Below are positions 57,764-64,000 of a stretch of 64,000 bases of DNA, in pieces. Position 1 is the first letter of the stretch. Every line of letters begins with the position of its first letter. Made by a program: the position numbers and the translations under genes. Source of the DNA: JAFEDN01 sp963712715 (GTDB lineage Bacteria; Pseudomonadota; Gammaproteobacteria; Coxiellales; Coxiellaceae); the NCBI GenBank assembly GCA_963712715.1, contig CAVQJI010000040.1, forward strand, positions 62,001-126,000, in the 5' to 3' direction. The notes beneath the pieces are model-generated. The model did not search any database, had not been told where the DNA came from, and saw only the letters and a program-made list of their open reading frames with translations.

Positions 57764-59734
57764 TCATGAAGATATTCCAAAAGACGCTGTAATGGTTTGT
57801 GATGGAGTGGTGGATGTTGGCTCTAACGTTTTTGGAGAAGTTTTGGTAGTTTTACTGGTATCTAAAGAATTAAAAAGTTTAAATCTATCTCCTTTGGGCG
57901 ATTGTGGCTTGGGAGAGCCTTTTTCTTCCGGGAATCGGAAGTCCATAGCGTCTTCACCTACCAGGTCACTAAATTCCTGCAATAAGGATTCCTCTTTTGC
58001 TTCCACGCCTTCATTCAGTAATTCTAGAAAATGCTCATCGACTTTTTCTTTCGAGGAGCTTGAATCGCTAATATAAGTAGCGATCTCCATACTTTGGGCA
58101 ATGACTTCTTTATATCTTAGAGTTCGCGGATCAGATAAATCCAGCACTTCCGGTTTGCCGGTTATTTGATAATGATTCCGCATCACCAAAGTATAATCGA
58201 GTATTTCTAACAGTTTTTTTGCAATTTCTGAAACCGCTTTTGGGATTTTATTATTTTCCTGTAACTCCTTTAAGATTTCTCGGGTTGAGGCGGGAAACTT
58301 TCCACTTTGATAAGCAGAAATTAATGATTTTGGATTACGATAACTGTCATTATAAATCAGGCTTAAGCCTAATGCCAAAAATGACACCGGGCGTAAAAAA
58401 TTTTCTTTCAGGCTTAAACCGCTGCCATTTTTAACAAAATTTTTCAATATTAGTTTTCCAAATTTTTCTCCATTATAGCCAATCTGTTTATGCCACTCAG
58501 TGATGTAGCTTTCAAATAAATTTTTGGAAGAAATTTTTTCAGGAAAACTTTTATATATTTGTAAAGGCCAATTCACTCCCGTCGTAACCGGATTTCCACC
58601 CGTGGAAGGATTTAATAACATTTTCGCTACCAGAGTCTGATCCACCAGGCCGCCGGGAGTATTGAGCAGTTTTCCGGGTTGCAGATAATTACGTTCAACC
58701 ATATCCAGAGGTAACGTATTGTATGGGAGTAGTTCCAGGTTTTCCACGACCAGATCCAGTAATTTTTTAAAATATTCTTCCTGTTGTTTTGAAGGAAGTT
58801 TGTCAATGATGATGGCGCAATCAAAATCAGAAGCCGGTGAAAGCTCTTTTCTGGCAAAAGAACCTGTGCCGAGTACACTGAATCTTGGCGTGGTGAGCCC
58901 AGCCTTCTCCAGCAAACTTTCGCAAGACTGGAATATATAAGCCATAATCGTAACAGAAATCTGATGAATTTTAGCTTCAATTTTTTCCAAATCTCCGGTT
59001 TCCGGAATTTTTGATTTGTCTTCCAATAGTTGACTCATTTGTTTATGTAGTTGTAATTTGTCTTCCACCAGTCCATTAATTACTGTCTGGTTTATCACCA
59101 GACTATTGAGAGAATCAGGGTCTTTGCTATCACTAATATATTGAAGAGAGTGTTGCAGGAAGGTCGCCTGTTCAACAGCCATTTCATTAATGATGGCTCT
59201 TCTGGTTTGCGGATCTGAATCGCCCACCTGTTTCAATCGGGCTTCATAATAGCTGACAAAAAATGGCGAGGCATCTAATGGAAAACCGTAACCTGCCATT
59301 ATCGTACTGGTTTTTACCCAAAAACCGGTTTTACGATAAAGATTTGCGACCGTTAAAAACATTTCCTCCTGCTCATTCAACGGTATAAATTTTTTCACTA
59401 ATTGAATTAAATTATGAAAATTAAGAGCCAAATCCTGAAATGGCGCGCTTATTTTCTGGTAGTTACGAGGATTCTGATATTTAATAACGGATTTAGCGTC
59501 TTTTGTACATATTGTCCATAATTGTTTTAACCTCGCGACAAACTCCTCCTTCTTCGAGTCAATGAGTGTTTTGCCTTCGGCTAATTTATCACATATTTCT
59601 ATAACTATTTTCAATTTTGCTTGTGATTCACTGGTAGAATCAATTTGGGGGGCCAGATCTTCCATCTGTTTGGAAAAACGACTCCACAGCTTTTCTTCTG
59701 ATGATTGGCTTAATAAAGTACTTTCTTTTTGCAT
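57764..59734 (-). CDS. Nucleotidyltransferase-like protein E
   Basis: 656 residues, intact. Helical N-terminal ~280 residues, then VLGTGSFARKELSPASDFDC (288-306), the GSx2RxE...SDxD signature of GlnD/DUF294-like nucleotidyltransferases with both metal-binding Asp residues. The helical domain after it (NFLRPVSFLALGLSLIYND) parallels genes A and B. A disordered, Ser/Pro/Thr-rich C terminus (SPKGDRFKLFNSLDTSKTTK) may be a secretion signal. Catalytic residues look complete, so NMP transfer is plausible; substrate unknown. An 11-bp phased TTAA array lies upstream. Confidence 0.6.
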   Translation of the reverse strand: MQKESTLLSQSSEEKLWSRFSKQMEDLAPQIDSTSESQAKLKIVIEICDKLAEGKTLIDSKKEEFVARLKQLWTICTKDAKSVIKYQNPRNYQKISAPFQDLALNFHNLIQLVKKFIPLNEQEEMFLTVANLYRKTGFWVKTSTIMAGYGFPLDASPFFVSYYEARLKQVGDSDPQTRRAIINEMAVEQATFLQHSLQYISDSKDPDSLNSLVINQTVINGLVEDKLQLHKQMSQLLEDKSKIPETGDLEKIEAKIHQISVTIMAYIFQSCESLLEKAGLTTPRFSVLGTGSFARKELSPASDFDCAIIIDKLPSKQQEEYFKKLLDLVVENLELLPYNTLPLDMVERNYLQPGKLLNTPGGLVDQTLVAKMLLNPSTGGNPVTTGVNWPLQIYKSFPEKISSKNLFESYITEWHKQIGYNGEKFGKLILKNFVKNGSGLSLKENFLRPVSFLALGLSLIYNDSYRNPKSLISAYQSGKFPASTREILKELQENNKIPKAVSEIAKKLLEILDYTLVMRNHYQITGKPEVLDLSDPRTLRYKEVIAQSMEIATYISDSSSSKEKVDEHFLELLNEGVEAKEESLLQEFSDLVGEDAMDFRFPEEKGSPKPQSPKGDRFKLFNSLDTSKTTKTSPKTLEPTSTTPSQTITASFGISS

Positions 59735-59800
59735 ATTTTTCCGGATGTTTTATTTTTTTATGATTGTTTAAAATTATTACTCTATTTTATATGTATAGAA

Positions 59801-59837
59801 TTAATACAACATTAAGAATATGTTAAGGAATTCTTAA
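59801..59837. promoter_or_regulatory. Phased TTAA array, PmrA-box-like
   Basis: TTAA occurs at 59801, 59812, 59823 and 59834, exactly 11 bp apart, within the 202-base divergent spacer between gene E and the 59937 gene. The Legionella/Coxiella PmrA box is a direct repeat (cTTAATatT) with the same 11-bp period and controls Icm/Dot effector genes. Part of it also forms a perfect 10-bp dyad (CATTAAGAAT ... ATTCTTAATG). Which of the two genes it regulates is open. Confidence 0.5.
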
Positions 59838-59936
59838 TGTACGTAATGTACAATTTTGTCTATTTTTTAATTTCTTTATCCATAAAAAAGGTAGTCTGTG
59901 TTAGAATGATTAATAGCTTTGTTTTGAGGATAAATA

Positions 59937-60428
59937 ATGTTAAACGATACGCAAACAGGTCTTCTTGACGAATTCATCAATGATTACTTTATAAAAGCCG
60001 CTGAAAGTTTCTTTCAATATTCGGGTACGGAGGCCGGAGAATTCAAAGAGGAAAAATCGGATCGGTTAGAGATGATTAAAAAAGCTTTAACGCAGCCTAT
60101 GATGGAATTCTGTGAACTGGTTTTAAAAATTTATCCCCCTAATGTCCAGTATAATCCCCAAAAAATCGCATTGCTGGTGACTTTAAACAGTATAGTGAAT
60201 GCTCGTATTCAAAAATTTAAATATATACAGACTCTTTTGGATCCGCGATTATCGACGAAACCAAAGGAACTGACTACTGTCGAATGGACAACACAACAAC
60301 GGGAGTTAATTGGCAGGCACGTCCAGACAAAAATGCTGGCCTGGCTGACCACCCTGGAAATGAAACCCACCGGGGAAGGTCAGAGTCTCAAATCGTCTAC
60401 GTATGACCCTGTTGGCGCCGGAAAATAA
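59937..60428 (+). CDS. Hypothetical helical protein
   Basis: 163 residues, GAGG seven bases before the ATG. All-helical, polar: TGLLDEFINDYFIKAAESFF, MMEFCELVLKIYPP, then a middle helix and a Lys-rich end. No signal peptide, membrane segment or family recognised. Shares the promoter region with gene E and its TTAA array, so it may be a partner. Its last 49 bases overlap the anmK end on the other strand. Confidence 0.6.
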   Translation: MLNDTQTGLLDEFINDYFIKAAESFFQYSGTEAGEFKEEKSDRLEMIKKALTQPMMEFCELVLKIYPPNVQYNPQKIALLVTLNSIVNARIQKFKYIQTLLDPRLSTKPKELTTVEWTTQQRELIGRHVQTKMLAWLTTLEMKPTGEGQSLKSSTYDPVGAGK

Positions 60429-61699
60429 GCTTTACCGCCACTGATGGGGAAGGGCGTGCCGGTGGTGCCGGGCACGCTTAAAAACCTGCCCTGCAGACTG
60501 CGTACCGCGAGATAGGCAAAAATTTGCGCCTCCAGGGCTTGGCTATTATTCCAGCCGGCTTCTTCCGCGGTCTGGATGAGCGGCTTCGCAGTCAAACGAT
60601 GTTGCAGACGGCGGCTCAGTTCGGAGGTTATGACCGGGTTATTCCAGCCACCGCCGGCGAGAATCCAATGATTCGGCAAATCGATAGTCACCAACTCTAA
60701 ACTTTTAACGATAGCGTCCGCTGTTAAAGCCTCGAGGGTCGCGCAGGCATCCTGCAAGGACAAAGAATCCAGTTCGGGAATGAGTGTCATATCATTGATA
60801 TCTAACGATTTTGGCGGCTTCGTCAAAAAATAATTCTGATTATCTTTGATAAGGCATTTTTCATATAAAGAGGCCAATACGCCTGGGTGAACCCGACCCT
60901 GACGGCCATATTTTCCATCGGCGTCCATGTGCTCCTGGCCGTGAGTGCGTTGACTCACCAGGCGGTCAATCAACCCATTGCCGGGGCCGGTGTCGAAAGC
61001 GACCAGCTCCAGTTCATCGGCGCTATTGATCAGTGTCAGATTGGCAATTCCGCCGCAATTGACCACGGCGACAGGGATTTTTTTATCGCGCAAGGCTAAG
61101 GCCTGATGATATAACGGGGCGAACGGCGCGCCCTGGCCGCCTGCTGCAATATCGCGGCTACGAAAATCATTGACAACAGTGATCCCCAAAAAATCCGCCA
61201 GATATTGACCTTCTCCGACAATGATCGAAATTTTTTGCGCAGGGCGGTGAAATAATGCCTGCCCATGATAGCCGACGACACTTATCTGCTGCGCCTGGTA
61301 ACCCGTTTTTATCAGTAAATTTTTCACGCATAGACCGTGCAAATGGGTGGAATGCCGAATCACCTCGTGGAGAGTCACAGGCTGTAATGGGCTGGTTGGA
61401 CCATGCAGGTAAAAAGCAAGTTCTCTGGTTTTTTGAGGTAGATCATTATCGGCTATTTGCAATTCTGTGGATAAATAATCATGAAGATCCTGCCAGTAAT
61501 GGACTGCTGCGATCGATAAATCTCCTGAATGTTTGCGCACCGACCAGGCCGCTGCCTTGAGTAATATTTTAAACGGCGGCAGGTATGGCAATGACACATC
61601 ACCCAGATCAATGAGAATATCATGAGAGCCATCGGTACTCAGTAAAGCAGCATCGATGCCATCCATAGAAGTTCCACTCATTAAACCCACGCTCAACAT
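60380..61699 (-). CDS. anmK: Anhydro-N-acetylmuramic acid kinase
   Basis: 439 residues, about 70 longer than E. coli AnmK because of extra segments. N-terminal phosphate motif VGLMSGTSMDGIDAALL, the NDFRSRDIAAGGQGAPFAPL catalytic segment, VNCGGIANLTLI and AFDTGPGNGLIDR are all present, and the protein ends after the GTPFPISGG segment. Phosphorylates anhMurNAc and hydrolyses the anhydro ring in cell-wall recycling. 21 bases after the SDR gene in the same direction. Confidence 0.93.
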   Translation of the reverse strand: MLSVGLMSGTSMDGIDAALLSTDGSHDILIDLGDVSLPYLPPFKILLKAAAWSVRKHSGDLSIAAVHYWQDLHDYLSTELQIADNDLPQKTRELAFYLHGPTSPLQPVTLHEVIRHSTHLHGLCVKNLLIKTGYQAQQISVVGYHGQALFHRPAQKISIIVGEGQYLADFLGITVVNDFRSRDIAAGGQGAPFAPLYHQALALRDKKIPVAVVNCGGIANLTLINSADELELVAFDTGPGNGLIDRLVSQRTHGQEHMDADGKYGRQGRVHPGVLASLYEKCLIKDNQNYFLTKPPKSLDINDMTLIPELDSLSLQDACATLEALTADAIVKSLELVTIDLPNHWILAGGGWNNPVITSELSRRLQHRLTAKPLIQTAEEAGWNNSQALEAQIFAYLAVRSLQGRFLSVPGTTGTPFPISGGKAYFPAPTGSYVDDLRL

Positions 61700-61720
61700 T
61701 ATTTTAAATCCTCTAAATAT

Positions 61721-62440
61721 CTAGCGAAGGGTTTCACCGCCATCCACATAGAGTGTGCTTCCAGTGGTGTAGGTATTTGTCATCAAATAAATAGCTGTCA
61801 TAGCGACTTCTTCCGGCGCGCCGATTTTTTTTACAGGCAAAGCTTTTGCAGTTTTATCAAAAAATGCCTTGCGCTCCTGGGCAGATAGACCGGAGAAGAC
61901 TGGGGTATCAATAATTCCTGGGGAAATGACATTGATGCGAGTGGGAGCCAGTTCCACGGCCAGAGCACGGCCCAGCGATTCAATGGCGCCGTTAATAGAA
62001 CTGGGAATCGCCGCTCCGGGAATGGGGCGTTGGCTCCAGCAGCCAGCGAATAAAACCACGGATCCGCCCGAATTAATATTGTGAAAACCATATTTAGCGG
62101 CATAATACTGCCCCCAAAATTTGCTCTGAAAAGAAGCCTGTTCATCTTTTTCCGTCATGGCGCCGAAGGTCCCCCAGGATACTGTAGCGCCGGGAGTGAC
62201 CAGATGATCAAATTTGCCAATTTTTTGAAAGAAGGCTTTAATTTCTTCGGGATGGGATATATCCAACTGCTGCGTTTCCACATCCTTACCCAGTTCGTGT
62301 TGTGTATGAGCTATTTTATCCAAATTTCGGCTGGCGATAATCAGTTTTGCGCCATGAGCCCTGCAGGCTTTCGCGATACTTAAACCAATACCAGAAGTTC
62401 CACCAATAATGACTATTTTTTTACCGGTCAGATCGAACAT
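61721..62440 (-). CDS. SDR family oxidoreductase lacking YxxxK
   Basis: 239 residues. Rossmann motif VIIGGTSGIGLSIAKACRAH (TGxxxGxG equivalent), NAD-ribose region ASRN, and the C-terminal SPGIIDTPVF and STLYVDGGETLR. At the catalytic position SSINGAIESLGRALAVELAP replaces the usual YxxSKxA pattern, so both Tyr and Lys are missing. Such NGAIE-type SDRs form a known divergent subgroup of uncertain activity. AAGGAG upstream of the ATG. Lies just before anmK. Confidence 0.85.
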   Translation of the reverse strand: MFDLTGKKIVIIGGTSGIGLSIAKACRAHGAKLIIASRNLDKIAHTQHELGKDVETQQLDISHPEEIKAFFQKIGKFDHLVTPGATVSWGTFGAMTEKDEQASFQSKFWGQYYAAKYGFHNINSGGSVVLFAGCWSQRPIPGAAIPSSINGAIESLGRALAVELAPTRINVISPGIIDTPVFSGLSAQERKAFFDKTAKALPVKKIGAPEEVAMTAIYLMTNTYTTGSTLYVDGGETLR

Positions 62441-62564
62441 AGAAACTCCTTAATTTTAATAAAACAGCGTATTAACAGGACTATAAAGTAAAAGCACAGG
62501 GGGATCAATATGCTATGATTAAGGTCATGGGCGTTATCTTAAGCGCATTTTTCTCGAAGAAAGC

Positions 62565-62650
62565 CGTCATTGCGAGCGCGAGCGAAGCAACCCAGTACAA
62601 AGTTTCTACAAAGTCCGAACTGGATTGCTTCGCTCGCGCTCGCAATGACG
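62565..62650. repeat. R3 palindromic repeat
   Basis: CGTCATTGCGAGCGCGAGCG ... CGCTCGCGCTCGCAATGACG. This intact copy has the same right arm as the copy into which IS110 inserted, and so shows the uninterrupted target. Confidence 0.9.
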
Positions 62651-62714
62651 ATATTCTTTGTTCTCCTTGCTTAAGTTGACGCCTACGGGTGGAAAGTATG
62701 GACAAACGCTTAAT

Positions 62715-64000
62715 ATGGATAAAATTTCGACAAATTCAGGGAAAAATTTACCTCTGGCATTAGCCGCACTGGGAGTGGTTTTTGGCGATATCGGCACGAG
62801 CCCACTGTATGCCATGTCGGCGTCCCTGCACGGTTTACCCATCAATTCCAGCAATGTCCTTGGAGTTTTATCCCTGATTTTTTGGACCCTGATTCTGGTT
62901 ATCTCAACGCGTTACATGACCGTTTTTTTACAGGCGGACAACCAGGGCGAAGGGGGAGTTCTGGCATTGCTGGCTTTACTAAACAGAAAAAAGACCCGAT
63001 TTTATGAGGTATTATTTCTACTGGCAGTCCTTGGCACTGGCCTGCTTTTGGGAGACGGCATAATAACTCCGGCGATATCGGTGTTAAGCGCTATTGAAGG
63101 CCTCAAAGTCATTTCTCCGCATTTATCACATTACGTACTACCCATTACCATAGCGATATTGGTGGTATTATTTTTATGTCAGCGATTTGGCACTGCGAAA
63201 ATAGGTAATTCTTTTGGCCCGGTTCTATTAATCTGGTTTATAGTGATTGCCATTTTGGGAGCGGTGCGCATTTTTCAAAATTCTTTAGTCTTATATGCGA
63301 TCAATCCCTATTATGCTTTTGAATTTTTTTACCATAATGGTTGGGCCGGTTATAAGTTGTTGGGCGGAGTCTTTCTGGTGATCACTGGCGCCGAAGCGCT
63401 GTACGCGGATTTGGGACATTTTGGTAGATTACCCATTCGTATTGGCTGGTTTGCGGTAGCCTTACCTGCGTTGCTGCTTAATTATTTTGGTCAGGGCGCT
63501 TATCTCATTCAGTTTCCACAAGCGATCAGTAATCCTTTTTATGAGATAGCGCCTTTATGGTTTTCTTATCCACTCATTATTTTAGCGGCGTTGGCAACGA
63601 TAATTGCTTCTCAGGCGGTGATTTCCGCCAGTTTTTCTCTGGCCAGACAGGCTATATTGCTGAACCTCTGTCCGCGTTTTCCCATCATACAAACTTCCGC
63701 TGTAGAAAAAGGTCAGATATACGTGCCGACAATTAATTTTATTATCGCCACTGGAACATTACTTCTGGTGTTGTTATTCCAAAATTCTTCAGCATTGGCG
63801 GGCGCTTACGGTATGGCAGTCAATATGGTGATGATTATTGTATCTATTCTGGTGATGATGTTTGCCTACCAACACTGGCACTGGTCGATCGGCAAAATAG
63901 TACGGGTTTTTTTGGCGTTTAATCTCATTGATATTGCTTTTCTGGGCGCTAACTGTCATAAAATTCTGGAAGGAGGCTGGATTCCTTTTGCATTTGCGTT
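62715..64000 (+). CDS. kup: Kup-type potassium transporter (partial)
   Basis: Runs off the window after 428 codons. MDKISTNSGK, then ALGVVFGDIGTSPLYAMSAS (the Kup signature), NQGEGGVLALLALL, GLLLGDGIITPAISVLSAIE, TGAEALYADLGHFG and VISASFSLARQAI. About ten helices are visible. Proton-coupled low-affinity K+ uptake. The Shine-Dalgarno is weak. An upstream ATG at 62699 is in another frame and not used. Confidence 0.93.
   Translation, partial: MDKISTNSGKNLPLALAALGVVFGDIGTSPLYAMSASLHGLPINSSNVLGVLSLIFWTLILVISTRYMTVFLQADNQGEGGVLALLALLNRKKTRFYEVLFLLAVLGTGLLLGDGIITPAISVLSAIEGLKVISPHLSHYVLPITIAILVVLFLCQRFGTAKIGNSFGPVLLIWFIVIAILGAVRIFQNSLVLYAINPYYAFEFFYHNGWAGYKLLGGVFLVITGAEALYADLGHFGRLPIRIGWFAVALPALLLNYFGQGAYLIQFPQAISNPFYEIAPLWFSYPLIILAALATIIASQAVISASFSLARQAILLNLCPRFPIIQTSAVEKGQIYVPTINFIIATGTLLLVLLFQNSSALAGAYGMAVNMVMIIVSILVMMFAYQHWHWSIGKIVRVFLAFNLIDIAFLGANCHKILEGGWIPFAFA

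Overview
The window looks like a chromosome segment of a host-associated gammaproteobacterium of the Legionellales type (Coxiella/Legionella/Aquicella/Berkiella-like). The reasons are ordinary gammaproteobacterial housekeeping genes (glyA-nrdR-nusB, uvrA, ssb, xseB-ispA, anmK, kup) mixed with very large ankyrin, leucine-rich-repeat, F-box/CaaX and other eukaryote-like proteins, a HDIRTP-type sensor kinase, and many palindromic intergenic repeats. No rRNA, tRNA or CRISPR array was found. The taxonomy is inference; no search was run.

Layout. 1-13.5 kb (minus strand) is a run of giant genes. A nucleotidyltransferase-like gene (B, 9835-13498) is followed by a small two-helix membrane protein and by a giant gene (A, 9296 to beyond base 1). 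Gene A encodes a nucleotidyltransferase-like domain, a kinase-like segment, LRRs and at least eleven 71-residue double-ankyrin units, and it is broken by at least six frameshifts. Divergently, 13.66-18.55 kb encodes a PP2C-type phosphatase fused to ankyrins (C) and an overlapping LRR-ankyrin gene (D, two frameshifts). 18.9-21.9 kb is a two-gene unit: a SAH-hydrolase-like protein and a PAS sensor histidine kinase. 22-24.2 kb holds a one-TM coiled-coil protein, two 17-residue cationic peptide genes in tandem, and a GRDP-like protein.

24.3-27.8 kb is housekeeping (LLM oxidoreductase, glyA, nrdR, nusB). 27.8-32.7 kb is a nest of repeats. An IS110-family element sits inside a palindromic repeat, and an ISAs1-family element with roughly 360-bp inverted repeats and an 8-bp target duplication splits a small gene. 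32.9-41 kb carries DUF488 and DUF4142 genes, phhA, a dinD relic, a 1123-residue LRR membrane protein, a truncated second copy of phhA, and a RhuM-Fic gene with an amber codon.

41-64 kb is mostly core: uvrA (one frameshift), a YajR-like MFS gene, ssb, a TauE/SafE gene (one frameshift), xseB, ispA, M32 peptidase, NUDIX, DHA2 MFS, DEAD-box helicase, MATE, anmK, SDR and partial kup. Effector candidates are scattered among them: a protein with CDK-like sites (48255), an F-box/2TM/CaaX protein (53159) and a third nucleotidyltransferase-like gene (57764) next to an 11-bp phased TTAA array resembling a PmrA box.

Taken together, the core chromosome is interleaved with candidate type IV effectors whose domains (nucleotidyl transfer, phosphatase, kinase-like, F-box, prenylation, Fic) would act on host or bacterial proteins. 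Several of these genes are decaying. Three palindromic repeat families (called R1, R2 and R3 here) punctuate the intergenic spaces.
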